Part shown: piece after piece, positions 1-16,193 of the stretch | Numbering within the stretch: the first letter of the stretch is position 1 | Layout: each line of letters begins with the position of its first letter | NCBI GenBank assembly: GCA_949825025.1 | Contig: OX463778.1 | Coordinates: forward strand, 33,372,616-33,436,615 | DNA: 64,000 nt | Direction: 5' to 3' | Source: Siphlonurus alternatus | Taxonomy: Eukaryota; Arthropoda; Insecta; Ephemeroptera; Siphlonuridae | Translations under genes and position numbers: made by a program | Notes under the pieces: generated by a model | What the model was told of the DNA's origin: nothing | The model's input: only the letters and a program-made list of their open reading frames with translations | Databases searched by the model: none

Positions 1-787
1 CAAACTGTGTAATTATATCAAAAGTATTGAAATCTGAGATTTCAATCAAAATTTTGCTGCATTATTTTTTTAATATAGTTTTATTGCATTGAAACGATAC
101 AAATTGTTATAACAGTAGTGAAATTTGATTTATTTTCTATTTTACACTTCATCGCCACATTAAGTGCAAAAACTATGTTATTAAATTTAAACTTAAACCA
201 AGATGGAGGGCAAGCGTGCATAAAATGTCCTTGAAAGTGTCCTTCAAATATTCGGTGGCTTCCATATTTTCAACGTCACCTTTATGTCTTGATATTAATT
301 TTTACCAAAAATATAAAAAAAAAATACCTAGTAAAGCTCCTAAACATTATTTTTGACGTCCATATAACCTTTTAAATTTATCTGAACTGAGTCATTCCCA
401 TAACAATGTTATCGTAACCGAGCAAGCTGAGAAAAGATTTCGTTTAGCTCAAATCTCACACTTAACTTTTAGTGGAGGCTTTGCTATCAATTTTCTAAAC
501 TATTAACTATGAAGCTGCATCAGCTTCGATCTATGAAGCTACTTCATTTTCTAGCTTTGCGTGAAAATCTAATACCTTAAAAAATAGAGATTGTATAAAA
601 TTAAAATTACTTTATATTGATGCTCTAAATAAAATATTGACAAAATTGTTTGAATACTAATAAAAATACCATTTAAACTATAGGAAATAACATATTTCTT
701 TAAATTAATGCTCCTGTTCTCATTTAGCGTAAACTAAAACAGCTGTTTAAAATCACACGAACCTAACAGATTAGAAAGAGTGAAAAT

Positions 788-791
<4 letters not shown>
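1..791. other. AT-rich non-coding DNA
   Basis: Nothing recognisable as a gene, RNA or transposon. The stretch is strongly AT-rich with many stop codons in all frames and ends at a dinucleotide microsatellite. Confidence 0.6.

Positions 792-841
<50 letters not shown>
792..841. repeat. (TA)n microsatellite
   Basis: About 25 uninterrupted TA units. The short ORF across it (780-980), with alternating Ile and Tyr, is a translation of the repeat and not a gene. Confidence 0.97.
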
Positions 842-843
<2 letters not shown>

Positions 844-2227
844 TCTTAATATTATTATTTTACTACATTCAGTTTCACAATAATAGGCGATATTTTCTTC
901 TATTATCATTTTTATGGAAGGTCATAAAATTTGAACTTCAAATGTTTCAAAATGGTGTGTTGAATAAACTTCTCATTTGAAGTTTGTCGTAAAAATAATA
1001 TTTTCTGTACGAAAATTCATGTATCAAAATTACAATAATTAAAAAATACAGCAATTTTAACAATCAGTAAGATGCTAAAAATGTCTAAATTCACCTTCAA
1101 AATTTATTGTTGTTGAATTAAAAGTATTCTTTAGAAAGCTAGCCATCATCACTCATTCAACATTCTACCGAACAGTATTGAACTTTTTACTTTTGGGATA
1201 GACTGCATTCTTCTTCAAAACTCTCCCAAAAATTACAATTCTGCTTAAATATTTCCCTGCTGGAGCTTCAAATTAGGCAAGAGTAACATTCCGAAAGTCA
1301 ATAGCTGTACATTTTCAAGTTATATGAATTTTGATAGTTTTAAGTTATAGCCACATATTCGGGAATAATTTGAGGATAATTTACTAATTAACATTGAAAT
1401 CGAGGATGTTTGTTGGATATTTCTAGGCTGCAAGTAACGTCCATCACTGTTCTACCTCTCCATCTCCTCTCCTTGCTGAGCGGTGCTCATTGAAAGGTGC
1501 ATGCACCGAGCACTTGGTGTGCACCGGCCGGAACCGCACGACCAAGTGGCAGCGCGCATTCAATGTGAACGTGATATGTTTTTAACAAGCTTGCACACTT
1601 CTCAATGCAGTTTGAAATGTAATGCAACACTTGTGGGAACTGCATGGAAATAATTTTTATCAAACTGCGTTGAATAAGCATTCATAGTTTCATCAAAATT
1701 TAATTTAATAAACTTTTAATAGTAATTCAAATAATACTTTAGAGAACTACTATTGTTTACGAAATTAATGAAAATTTATTCCTAGAAAATATTCATTATC
1801 AATAGTAATTTTATATTATTAACGCAATTAATGAAATGAAAATTTTAAAAGCTATATAAACTACCAGTTCACGGAAAAGTAAGTCCTATCTCAGAGTAAA
1901 AACTTTTCATTAAATTCAAGAATCAAAATTAAAACACATCAATCAAATAGGATTGACTTGTATTTTTTTTTTACATTCAATTATGTCAATTAAAAATAAT
2001 AATAATAATCTGTCATTTTTAATGAACAAAACTGTCATACTTTAAATAAAAAAGTATTGTTTAAAACAAAAGATAAAACTAAAATATTTAAGTTGACAGG
2101 TAAAATTAAAAATAAATATTTATAAAAGTGAGTAATGAAAAAAATACATCATTAAATATTTTTGTCTACTATTTTACTTATAAGAAAGTATTCTTTGACT
2201 GTTACGTATATTATTCAAAAGTCAAAA
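842..2227. other. AT-rich non-coding DNA with one G+C-richer islet
   Basis: Mostly AT-rich and featureless. The exception is an islet at about 1435-1565 that is clearly richer in G+C and CpG and contains the CTCF-like site listed separately. A 64-codon minus ORF overlaps it (1487-1681) but shows no recognisable domain. Confidence 0.5.
1539..1553 (+). promoter_or_regulatory. Possible CTCF-like site (weak)
   Basis: The 15-mer CGACCAAGTGGCAGC matches the general CTCF consensus CCASYAGRKGGCRSY at 13 of 15 positions. One of the two mismatches is in the core. It sits in a short G+C-richer islet. Weak on its own; noted because stronger matches occur near 20.8 and 24.7 kb. Confidence 0.2.
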
Positions 2228-2480
2228 CTAAAGACTATTATTCTCTTCTTCTTTTTGTTCTTCGTGGTGAGTATTTTTTTGGTTTTAATGAGGCAGCTGC
2301 TGGCAAGAAATCTGTAGAAACATTGAGAAGAATATTGCAGACGGGACGAGTGATCACTCGCCGCGCTATTGCTTGGCGGGTTGTCTGCCTCACAAGATCT
2401 TTTGAATATCCCCTTCTTCTTAAGACGTTCAAAGAAAGCGCCCAGTCAGTAAGCAAACCATCAAACAGACCAAAAATCTA
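2228..2480. other. G+C-richer islet with a 14-bp perfect palindrome
   Basis: An islet of more balanced composition in AT-rich surroundings. It holds the perfect palindrome CGAGTGATCACTCG at 2349-2362. Overlapping ORFs on both strands (2128-2481 plus, 2238-2456 minus) show no recognisable domain and mirror each other, as expected for chance ORFs. It could be a conserved non-coding element or a transposon relic; I cannot decide. Confidence 0.35.
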
Positions 2481-2814
2481 ACCAGACTTCTATACCAGTG
2501 TACGTAGCTACTCTATTATTTATATAAAAAGAACAAGATTTACTCTGATATCTCTATTAACATTATAAAGGATGATACGAAGAGTAAATAATATATTTTT
2601 GTAATGTAAAGAAATTTGAGAGGTTGTGATTTGTTTCTCTTAGTATTCAGGATATCTATATGATGGTAAGAGTAGCCAATCCTAAAAAAAATGATCTGAA
2701 GAATGATTCCATAAGACAAGATGACCGAAAATTAAAAAAAAAAATATATATATATATTATCTCGATCATATGTTTGCTTTGTTTTGGATTATAGGATCTA
2801 AAAAAAATAATAAT

Positions 2815-3130
2815 GGAGTATCGTCCTCAATTTTTTTTATTGCAGAAATGGATAGAGGGTGCAAAGTTATGATACCCTGATTTTTTTCAGATTTTTTTGA
2901 GACCTGGAACTATTTTTAAAAAATTATTGAAAGTCCCTTTTGTGACGTCACGCGGCGGCAAGTCCTATCTTTTTCTTAAGGAGCGGCGTCTCGTGACGTC
3001 ACGAAAAGGACTTTCAATAATTTTTTAAAAATAGTTCCCAGTCTCTAAAAAATCTGAAAAAAATCAGGGTAGCATAACTTTGCACCCTCTATCCATTTCT
3101 GCAATAAAAAAAAAATGAGGACAATACTCT
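2815..3130. mobile_element. Foldback MITE, long terminal inverted repeats (family A, copy 1)
   Basis: The left arm begins GGAGTATCGTCCTCA and the right arm ends with its near-exact inverse. Pairing continues inward for over 100 bp, through AAATGGATAGAGGGTGCAAA and through a T-rich stretch before AATAATTTTTTAAAAATAG. The loop has two TGACGTCA palindromes (2943-2950, 2994-3001) flanking a G+C-rich centre. There is no coding capacity, so this is a non-autonomous DNA element. A shortened copy with the same ends is at 20367-20501 and a related relic at 27648-27918. I could not define a target-site duplication. Confidence 0.85.
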
Positions 3131-3779
3131 ACTGTAGTAGTTTGAGCTTTAAAATTATTAAATAAAATTTTGGAGTTTTATAATATTTGAATAACAGAAT
3201 AAGATATTCATTACATTAATATGGTTACTCCATATATGCAATGATATAAACTGTGTATACTTTTATTTTTTTTTATATGCATTATAAAATTAACAATGTG
3301 GTTTTTACGGGAGTGTATTGTATGTACTCCATTCATTATCAAAGTCTGCTAAATTTTCCGGTTTCATATTACAAGAATATATTTTTGTTTTTGTTAGAAT
3401 AAATCTCCCAATTTTAAAAGTCAATTAGAATGTTTTATACTCCTATTAGCTTAAATAAATCTCCCAAACAGGCACTGAAAAGTTGACACGAATTATTAAA
3501 CTTAATTAAAAATGCTCTATAATTTTATAAAATAAAATCAAATTAAATGTATACTAAATAGCAAGCAACACAACAACAACTTTTAATATATTTGCATAGT
3601 GATTAAACTCATCATAACAACTTATTAATTATGAACAATTATATAATAAAATGTGTTATAATTGTTTAACAAGTTAATAATCATTAGTTATGTTTACCTG
3701 GCTTCTAAGGTGACATAAAAAGAGAATAACATGCAGGTAGGTAGCAGTTGTTTTGCTCTGTTGACAGAGCGAAAATCTC
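3131..3779. other. AT-rich non-coding DNA
   Basis: I see no gene or repeat unit in this AT-rich stretch. Confidence 0.55.
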
Positions 3780-3841
3780 ATTACAGCCTCCGTCTACGAA
3801 CGCGTTGCTGGTCCATTGGATATTCCATCTGGGCGGCGTGC

Positions 3842-3917
<76 letters not shown>

Positions 3918-4060
3918 GGGTGGATGTCACCCCAGGGAGAGATGAGAGCTGATGGGACGCCGCTCACTTTGCTCCCCCCCCCCTCCCCCGTCTGGATAGC
4001 ACCTGCAAAGCACCTGTACTCGAGACAACGCTCCTAGCAGATGACGTCAGCAGATGAATT
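3780..4060. other. G+C-richer islet around a GA microsatellite
   Basis: Balanced to G+C-rich sequence flanks the (GA)n array at 3848-3920, including a run of C residues near 3975 and a TGACGTCA palindrome at 4042-4049. The ORF spanning the array (3731-3952) is a repeat translation with alternating Arg and Glu. Possible regulatory DNA, by composition only. Confidence 0.35.
3848..3920 (+). repeat. (GA)n microsatellite 1
   Basis: About 31 GA units on the plus strand with one interruption near the 3' end. One of seven long GA/TC arrays in the window; such arrays can bind GAGA-type factors in insects, but nothing here shows that they do. Confidence 0.97.
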
Positions 4061-7000
4061 GAGTGTTTATGTAATGAAACTAACAGGAAAGATGAATATT
4101 TGTAAATTCTGAGAAGGAATTAAATTAGGTCGTAAATTGAAATATGTTTACCAATTTGAGTATATTAGGTATTATGTTATTATACACTTATAAAATAAAG
4201 TCTAAATTATTTTGATCAAGTTGATTATCAGTATTTTACTTTACTTTATTATTATTTTTTTTTTAAGTTAAAAAAACTGTTCTTCATGAGTATATTTCTT
4301 TATCAGAAGAGTGTAGAATTATTTTCTAGAGAAAATTTACACAATTCACTTAAAGTAAATTAATATGTTTTCAATATATAACTTAACACTGTAACATAAG
4401 ATTGTCCATCGATGGTACTAAATCATTTGAACAATGTTGGATGTGTGGGCACCAATGACGTCACAGAAACTCCCAAAGATCCGAGCATAGGTCTCTCTAT
4501 ACACGTGGCGTTCGATCCAGCCTCAGTCTATTAAACAGGAAGTAAAAGTTGATTCAATATTTCATGTTAGCTAATGATAGAGACGGTATAAAATGACAAT
4601 TTTTGAAAACTTTAAATTATATTCCTTACAAAAAGACTCTCTTATCAAAAGAAATTTGACATTGACGTTACTTAAATAAATAGAAATATAACAATGAGTT
4701 CTTAAATTATAATATTCATGTTCAATTCATTTTTTTAACTTTATAATGCAACAAAAAGATTTTAAACTCTATTTTGATAAAATTTTAATTAAGTAATTCG
4801 GTATTTTAGTATAATATATTAAATAATATATGTATTCATGTATATGGTTAACCATATGAGGTATTTCAAGTTATTTAACACTATAATAATATACATTGTT
4901 TATAATACAAAAATGTTTTTAACTACATTGTATTAGTATATTAACATAAGAGCTAATATCATATCTATTAATATGAAAGTGATATAAAATTTACATTGAA
5001 TAGACTATAGCTGAGGAATTTGGAGTGCGATTATCTGTTGTCGTGTTTAACGTGAAAACAAACAGGTAAAACTAGGCCTTGGTATTTCTACTATACCATC
5101 CGCACTTCTCTCTCTATTTTCTCACCACTTTAGTAGGGGGGATAGCTAGGTCCAGTTGAAGGGCTATGGCATTTCAAACTCGTAATAAACGACCTGAAGC
5201 AAAAGGTCCCTCATCCCTCTCATACACGACGACTTTCAACTCGCTTGGACTGGAAATTCAATGCCCTCTTCTTCCTCATCTTTCTCTATCTCCTTTTTTT
5301 TTTTTTTTGTCATCAATGGTCACCTTTTGTACCCAAGCAAGAGAGCTGTAAGTACCAAGGCATGGCTGGACAAATGATATATGATGACCTCATATTTTCA
5401 TCTTCTTCCATACAGACTCCGCATTCTACAAAGTGTTTGTAAATTTAAGGTACGTTTAATATCTACATTTAATTTTATGTAAGATAATTTTGTAACTGGA
5501 CCTACTGACCTGCTTATTTGTTAGATGGTATTTTCCTACACTGTATATTTTTATTTGATACAAGCACATATTAATAAAAAATTACTACGCAGTAAGGATT
5601 AATTAAAATCATAAATAAAAAGTTGGCTCACGTGTCAATATTGCGTCTAAATGTTAAGCAGTTTAATTAGTAATGTTTATGTTTCTAATTAATTATATTA
5701 TTTATCCAATTGTATTTTAATGAAAGAACACAGAAAATAAAATATTATTGGATGTTTTGTTGTAAATTTTCATTATAATTTTACTCTGCTTCAATGCTCA
5801 AATTGAATAAAAAAATAATTATTTATATAATACAACGAAGAGACTATATTATAATTATACATTGTTCTTATAATGTCTACGATCTGAACAAAACAATTTC
5901 AAACAAACATTAACATTTACACTTTAGATCATATTGATATTCTTTGTATAATGTTGTCTGTGTAATTGTAATGAACACTGACATGCAATAAACTACTTTC
6001 AATTTGTTCCGACCTATTTTTTTTTTGTTTTTTTTTAGTATTTTTAGTAAAATTTTCATTTGATATTATTTAAAAATTTAAATCCATCCGATAATATTTA
6101 AAAAAATATATTAAACTTTGGAAAATTACCACTAAATTTAATAAAAATTAAAAAACATCAAAATCTATTTTTTTATTTTTTTATTTTATAGAACAAAGTC
6201 TACATTTCCTAGACGCTTCAATCTGTTACCTTTACAATATTGCTATTTTGTTAAAAAAAAATAATAATAATCTAAAAAATATTAGTTTCCACGTATTACA
6301 TATTCTACCTTAATAAAAATAATACCTTGAGATTGTGAAAGTACGTGTGCATACCTTCTAGTGTGTTTATCTGGTATTCTGCAGGGTTAATTGTTTGCTT
6401 AATTGTCCAGTCCGTACGGCCGTTAGGGAGGGTCAACCAGCGCTCATTGTTATGCGGAGGCACGCGGGTAAACGTTGATCATCCCTCTTCCTTCATTATC
6501 ATCGCACTTCAGTAAAAACTAATGTAGGGGAGAAGATATGAAAACTCTACTCTGCAATTAATAAAGTATTGTTGCATTTACTGCACTTTGTATTTATTTG
6601 AACTAGATAAAATAGTATTATTATTATTATTCATAAATGTAAATTTAAGGTGAAAAAAATGAAAAATATTATCCATATTTGTTATTCATGACAGAGTGTG
6701 GAGAAGAAGAATTTATTTTGTGATAAAAGCTGCCTGCATTATTTGTTCCTTGCATATAAATAACATTTTGTATAGTAGCGCCCTCATATGCCTTTAAATT
6801 ATATTGTGGCTAATTTTTTATCTTATTTTACTTCCTGGCTATAATGTTGATCTGGTAGGCATGAGTTCATACTGCTATAAGCATTATTATAGATATAATT
6901 GAAGTCATTGTTAGTGGTGTAAGTACAATGTTGCAACCTCCCATTGAATTATAAATTATATTCTTGTAACCAAAATATTTTAAAGCGGAAGTTTAGGGCC

Positions 7001-7183
7001 AATAATTTTATTAAAATGATCAGAATAATAAGTCTAACACGAGAATTTGTAATAATCATCAAAAAACTCAGAATGAAATTGAAGTAAAATTTTTCATAAT
7101 TTTGTCTATAGTGTGCACACTCGATCAATTCGTTTCAATTCTATAGGTGAAATCGCTTTATCAAAATTATAAGCGCCGTGAGG
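4061..7183. other. AT-rich non-coding DNA with a G+C-rich islet near 6.4 kb
   Basis: AT-rich without recognisable genes. Points of note are a TGACGTCA palindrome at 4456-4463, a moderately balanced stretch at about 5030-5440 whose overlapping small ORFs have no known domain, and a compact G+C-rich islet at about 6395-6490 containing CCGTACGGCCG and CATTGTTATG (a Sox-type core). The islet is a candidate conserved non-coding element by composition only. Confidence 0.45.
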
Positions 7184-7207
7184 TTAGGCAACTTGTTCAG
7201 CTTCAAA
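7184..7207 (+). repeat. Dispersed motif GTTAGGCAACTTGTTCAGC
   Basis: The same motif recurs in diverged form near 20157 and 20258 (opposite orientations, forming an inverted repeat), near 35572-35592 (minus), near 46735 and near 55028. It is probably the terminal sequence of an old inverted-repeat transposon family. Confidence 0.45.
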
Positions 7208-7464
7208 GAGGAGCGGATTGCAGAATCCTCTTGCACATAGGCAACCCGCTTGACTTTAGCATCTGATTTGGCTCTTTAATGGCTAATATGTACCTTTATC
7301 ATATACATTCTTAAAATTTACGCTTCAATTTTTAGACTATACTGTTAATGAAGTTTATGCTAGTCACTATATAATTTAGCTTTAGTATGTTGATAACAGA
7401 TAACATTGGCAGTGATGGGTTGACGTAAGTTTTGTATATAAATAGATGGCATCATTTATTATTT
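7208..7464. other. AT-rich non-coding DNA
   Basis: No feature seen apart from the last part of the islet begun at 7184. Confidence 0.5.
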
Positions 7465-7626
<162 letters not shown>

Positions 7627-9146
7627 TCAAGGGAAAAAAACATAAAGCTTGATGTGACACTTCGTTCTCACCTTCTCTGTAACAATGAAAGATATCACAA
7701 CAGAGGGTCACACAATGAAATATTTACTTCCTTTAAAAATGAGCAGAGATGCAACGTTTTATGCAATTCTGCAATGTATGCACTTTAAGTCTCCATTATA
7801 ATAGATGATAATTGAGATAGAAATGATTGTTTGTTATTATGTTGCGAAATACATCAGTTGGTTGATATGAAGCTACTGAGGCGTATGAGGGTATTCATTG
7901 ACGCGATCTTATTGTTGTAATGTCACTGCTTGCAATATCTCTAATTGAAACTCTCTAGGCTACAAAGCTCTCGGTTCTGACTGCATCACTTACTAATATT
8001 ATCTGTCACCTACACTATAGTTGCGTCAGTATCACTAATATAAGAGAACGTGTTGTCATAAAAAATATATATATAATAATGAAGTATTTTTTAATTAAAA
8101 TTATGGTGGTGTTAAAACTGTTGCGTAATACTCATTGTCAGGGGCTCTAAAAACGTAAAACACGTGGTGTAAAAATTATTTTTTTCTTTAGATAAAAAAA
8201 AAAATACTTGCATGTTGTATTCTATATAATATTACGTAGTTGATATCAAAGTAGAGTAGATCCAATTTCGACACAAAATATATTGTCATCATCATTTTAT
8301 ATATATTTTTTTTGCTTTAAATTTAACATGGAGCAAAATAGATAATAAACAACACACATAATGGTGTAATATTATGGACATACGATCAGCAACCCCCTGC
8401 CCCCACCCCCTCATATCCTCCATCTGCACCTGTCCCTAATTTACACAGTTTAGACGTAATGCATGCACATTTCATTAGTTTTGTATAAATAGTTTTGTAT
8501 AGAAATAAGTATTGACGTTGGTAAATGGGATAAAAAATATGTGCAATAAACTCTTATCTCCTGAATTAATTTCTGTCCACACCTCTACTGTTAAAAAAAA
8601 AAAACAATTTTAAATTTGAATTTGAAATTATTGCCAGAATAGCCAAAATGCATTATTTCTTTTTCCTTTTTTTTTTCAATTTTGTGCACAGTTATTTACG
8701 TTTATAGAGTTTACAAGTTTATCAAGTTATGCGTTTTTCCAGTTCCTTTTGGCCAGAATGTTATATCTGAATGAATTTTAGTATGTTATGTTAATGTTAT
8801 ATGTTGTGTTATCTTCTATTATCTTTCCTTAATGTATTTTCAAAATGAACCACTGAGATATTTTTTTATCGACATGCAACTTCGATAAACCTGACAGGAG
8901 AAGAGGGGTAGATCGAACACAGTCAGCACATCTGAGGTGATTAGTTACCTCGCCTTATTGACAACGTCGCATAGACCAACACAGCAATAATACAGCGTTG
9001 TGTAAATCACTACAGTTATAAAGCACACATATGAGAACTGTCGATAAATTATAGTGATTCATAGAGTCAATCTTATGTATCTCTGTTTTATATTTATGTT
9101 TCAACTTTAAAGCATATTATAAACGTGAATATTCAGCTGATGGAGT
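7627..9146. other. AT-rich non-coding DNA
   Basis: No gene, RNA or mobile element recognised. A pyrimidine-rich, C-run stretch lies near 8390-8440 and a more balanced patch near 8890-9000. Confidence 0.5.
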
Positions 9147-9540
9147 TTAAGGTAGAGATAACACGCCCAATGTTAATAAAAATCCCATTCATGAAAATTA
9201 TGAAAAAAACAAACAAAATGTTCTCCTTTACATACCTCATCAGTAGGTAAAATATCAGGTATACAAAAACGAGCTAGTTTTCGAATTATTAATTTTTGAA
9301 GTTGACTAATTTAATTTAACATAGAAGTTCCATTTCTCCTTGTTAAATTAGTGTACTTTAAAAATTAATAACTCGAAAACTAGCTCGTTTTTTTGTATGT
9401 ACCTGATAGTTTACCTACTGATAAAGTGATAAGGTATATCTATATACGTAAAGGAGAACATTCTAATTTTTTTTTTCATAATTTTCATGGATGGGATTTT
9501 TATTATTTAATTATCATTGGGCGTATTATCTCTACCTTAA
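9147..9540. mobile_element. MITE with TTAA-flanked ends (family B, copy 1)
   Basis: Begins TTAAGGTAGAGATAA and ends with the exact inverse TTATCTCTACCTTAA. The arms pair almost to the centre, passing through AAACTAGCTCG and its inverse. TTAA at both outer edges could be a piggyBac-type TTAA target duplication or part of the terminal repeat; a single copy cannot show which. The 94-codon ORF over the right arm (9393-9677) is a by-product of the repeat. The second copy at 13580-13970 shares the ends but not the interior. Confidence 0.85.

Positions 9541-12311
<2,771 letters not shown>

Positions 12312-12378
<67 letters not shown>
12312..12378 (+). repeat. (TC)n microsatellite
   Basis: About 33 TC units on the plus strand (GA on the minus strand), within a locally balanced islet at 12130-12430. 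ORFs crossing it are repeat translations. Confidence 0.97.
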
Positions 12379-12381
<3 letters not shown>

Positions 12382-13112
12382 TCTCCTGTTGCTCACTGGT
12401 ATAGCAGTAATGAGCAATTAGTGCTGTGGCCACGTAATGGTATAGCCATGACTATGATGAATAAATTCAATGAATTCTGTATGAACAAAAGTCTAGACTT
12501 GGTTGAATTTAATTAAGTTAATATAAAATTTATAAGTGTCTTCTTTTTATATAAAATTCTTATTTAAATTTAAACATTTTTTAATCCATAGAATATACGC
12601 GTACAGTATATAAAATATGTACTGTATTGCTTCATAACTTCATGAATCAGATTAACCATTTATATAGGAAATACAAGTTTCATTTGTTTCTTATTTGGTT
12701 TTTACATTTACGAAAATATGTAATATTTAGATACTTGTGAGAAAAATACAGAAAACATCTAGTTAGAGTATTTAAATTTGACTACGTGACTTTTTTTTTA
12801 TAGAAATGAAATGTTGTGCCTGTAATAAACAAAAAATAAAACTTACCATACACACAGGAATATATTTTTTATATTAAAACAAAGACAAACAGGAAATTTT
12901 AACGTCATTTTTTGGTTAGTATGAACAATGATTTATACGTGAGTAATAATAAAACATGTGGTTCACATATTTAAATAAATAAAATGTCCTTCACTAACAT
13001 TGTGTACACATAATTATAATATGTATATTATGCTATATATTATTATATATTATGTATATCATGCAGCATCATTAATTTATTATTTAAATTAATTCATGAT
13101 GGACTAACAAAT
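12379..13112. other. AT-rich non-coding DNA
   Basis: No gene or repeat recognised. Confidence 0.55.
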
Positions 13113-13346
13113 AATGCATTGTATTATTTGGACAGTAATGTATTTTTTAACCCCCTAGCACCCATAAAATTGTGATTCAAAACGCTGTGACGTCATGCAT
13201 GCATTTTTTTTTAAACGCAAGCATAGGGAAAGGCATTATAAATTTCGATGACGTTGGCGTTTTGTAGAACAATTTTAAGAGTTTTAAAAAAAATCTTAAA
13301 AAAATGCATTACTTGAGTTCTCAATCCAAATAATATTGTATGCAAT
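13113..13346. mobile_element. Foldback element with central TGACGTCA (family C)
   Basis: The left end AATGCATTGTATTATTTGGA pairs with the inverse near 13322-13346 with a few mismatches, and pairing continues through AGTAATG. The loop holds TGACGTCATGCATGCAT starting at 13188, a palindrome-rich sequence. No coding capacity. The structure resembles family A but the ends differ, so I treat it as a separate non-autonomous family. Confidence 0.7.
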
Positions 13347-13579
13347 ACAAAAAATTTTGCTGCTTGTCTATTATTTATGAGAAAATGATCATACGAATTG
13401 AGGGATTATGATGCATAATAATATACAAATTGTGTATGAGTCTATTTGCGTTTCAGATCAGTACTACTCAAGGAAACTTTGGTCGTAAAATAATTTTTTC
13501 TTTGTTGTTGTAAAAATGATTTTTTTAAAAAACAAATTTTTAACAGTGCAAAGTCTGTATTATAAAAATGTTATTTAAC

Positions 13580-13970
13580 TTAAGGTAGAGATAACGCCGA
13601 ACAGCTGTTCCACGTAATTCCCTTTGATAAACATGTAAACCTTAGCAAATTCACAAAAATTCTGAAAATTTTTTGAGAGACAGATATTAGTGCAAACCAT
13701 AAAAAAAAATTCAAAACAATTTAACGAGCTGATTTTTTTTAATTATTTTTTTTTAATTTTCAGCATAGGGATTTCCCATGGAGAGACAAACTAAGAATTT
13801 AATTTGAAAAAATTGGCTCGTTAAATTGTTTTGAAACTTTTCTATGGCTTTTAGGCACTAATATCTCTGCCTCTCAAAAAAATTTCAGAATTTTTATGAA
13901 TTTGCTAAGGTTTACATGTTACTCAAAGGGAAGTACGTCGAACAGCTGTTCGGCGTTATCTCTACCTTAA
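13580..13970. mobile_element. MITE with TTAA-flanked ends (family B, copy 2)
   Basis: Ends are TTAAGGTAGAGATAAC and the exact inverse, as in the element at 9147. Inside these, GCCGAACAGCTGTTC and its inverse follow, then a further 130 bp or so of imperfect pairing through AACAATTTAACGAGC. CAGCTG E-boxes sit in both arms. The interior differs from copy 1, so only the terminal sequence is shared between the two. No ORF of interest. Confidence 0.87.
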
Positions 13971-14094
13971 CAAAAAGTACAAAAAAATATTCTGAAAATC
14001 AAACATGTGTGGTAAAACTGTGATTTAAAATTAAGTCTGGGTAGCTAACAAATATATTTATATGCGTGCAGTAAAAGTTTTACGGTGTGAGTTA

Positions 14095-14425
14095 TTTCAC
14101 CACCGGCCGATGTTATTCATGAGTTTTGTGAAAGTGTCAGTAGCATTGCAAAGCATACCAGCAGCAGCAGCAGCAGTTGTAAAAGCTAGTTGAAGTGTTA
14201 AAAGCTTGGCAACACCAGAGGATTGACCAACAGCAGGGGTCATGAGAATGTTGGTGTCGGGGTCAATCGTCCGGAAGAAACGACCTCTCTCTCCCATCAA
14301 AGCCTAGTACGTGAAGCACAAACCTCTGAAACTCAGCAAAACCGCCAACACAACGATTGAAATGCCACCCGAATACTTCTCCCCTTCACCCACTAACTCG
14401 ATGGTTTGCTGTTGAAAACCACATA
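14095..14425. other. G+C-richer islet with a 67-codon minus ORF
   Basis: A patch of balanced composition. The minus ORF at 14097-14300 encodes a peptide containing RTIDPDTNILMTPAVGQSSG and a run of alanines from a CAG-type repeat. Its amino-acid composition is less biased than the other ORFs here, but I recognise no family and see no clear splice sites bounding it. It may be an exon fragment, an old pseudogene or a chance ORF in conserved non-coding DNA. Confidence 0.3.
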
Positions 14426-16193
14426 GACTCTCTAATTAGCCACTTCTATATACGTCCTTTATACTTCTACTAACATAACCTTTGATGGTATGACCTAAAA
14501 TCCTTTAACCTCACTTAACTTAATGTCATCAAGAATATCTTACTTTTTTTTTTTGGTAACATTTAAAAAAATGAACAAAAAAAATAGAAAAAACTATTAA
14601 AAAAAAATTGTTTTAGAGTGTAAGACATTAATTTTTAATGCAAAAGCATTTTTTATATTTTGTAGTGTTTTACTTGTAATTAATATAATTATCCATGCAT
14701 TTATTTATAAAGAAATGCGTTCAGCGTAGATTTTAAGCTATTCTTGCTTAAGATTTAACATTGTAATTGTTGCTTCAAAAATATCAATTGATATAAAATG
14801 TATAAATATAAATACTATAAATACGATTGAAAAAATTGTTCAAATCTTGTATATATTATAATATTAATATATGAATTGAATAACGTTGAAATATTTAAGA
14901 ATATGATGCCATTTTTTTCTTCATTATCATTAAAAAATATGAAGTATTGGCTTCAGAAAATTGCATGCATATTTTTAAAGAACAACAAAATAATATAATG
15001 CACATGCACGTACTTTTTAAATTCATGTTAATGTTTAATTTACATGCCAGTTAACTTGAACTTAATTATATTAATGTATATAGACTCGAGACACGCAAAC
15101 TTGTTTCTATAATTGACTTAAATCATCAAAGTTGGCTCTTCTAAAGTTTACTAATTGATTTCTAATGCGTTCTTGGCAGATAAAAACACTTCCTTGTTTC
15201 CCCCCTTGACTCGCGGGGAGTTTCGTCGTCTCCTTGGCAATATTTCTCCGAGAGATGTCACCCAGACAGGAGAGGGGCGTGGCACTTCGCGCCCGGCTTA
15301 ATCTCGCGACCTGCTGTCACTAGCGTGAAGACACAGGAGGTTGCATGCTTACCAGAGTGGACTTGAGTCTCTTGGAGTCGTTGTCTCTTTATAGCTTTAT
15401 TTCCCAAAATAAGGTGCGTTTCATACCATTTTACTTGTAATAAGTAAAACAAAAACATATACATTTTTTACATTCTTATTTTCGACAAAAATAGCAACAC
15501 GATATATAATTAAAACATATTGAACAATTCAATTAAAAATAGTTAATTTACTATTTAATTCTCTCCTTCGAGTAGCTAACATTGCTTGTTTATTTTTTAC
15601 AACTAAATGGAAGGTCAAGCAACAATTTATGAAGATAAACACAAATCCACGAATAATCTTGTGGCATGAATTCCTGTATATGGTGAATTTCAGCCAGTTA
15701 TCAAACATAATTCCTCTCTAGCTGTTACTACAACCTCTTCGGCGACGATTGATCACCAAAAGGTTTTCCGACGTACGCCATCGAGACAAATCTACGTAAG
15801 TGCTGAATATTTGGAGAGTAACAAAAAAATACTCTGCAGTAAAATATAGTCAATGATAAAATGTGTTATGTTTACCATATTTCAGTTTCGAGCGGTTACA
15901 TTTAAATTCATACATTGTATCTAACATTTAACGCAAGAAAAAAATGTTTGTTTGTTTTTACGTTGATGTAGGAGATAAAATGGAGTTTGAAAAAAATATT
16001 AACACTTTTCACATTTATCTGTGGTTTCGGAATCTCATTATTCAACCTAATTATATCTCAAGGGTAAAAATTTCCCACTAAATTAAAATAGAAATTAATT
16101 AGTTAAAATCAAATTTTCATTATTAAATTTTTTAATCGACAAAATTTGTTTGAACACAAATTTCATGAGAAAAATCTTCCAATGGTGATCAGG

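Noticed and set aside
2598..2625. miR-1-like sequence
   Set aside because: Shares AATGTAAAGAA with the mature miR-1 but the rest differs and no hairpin is seen.
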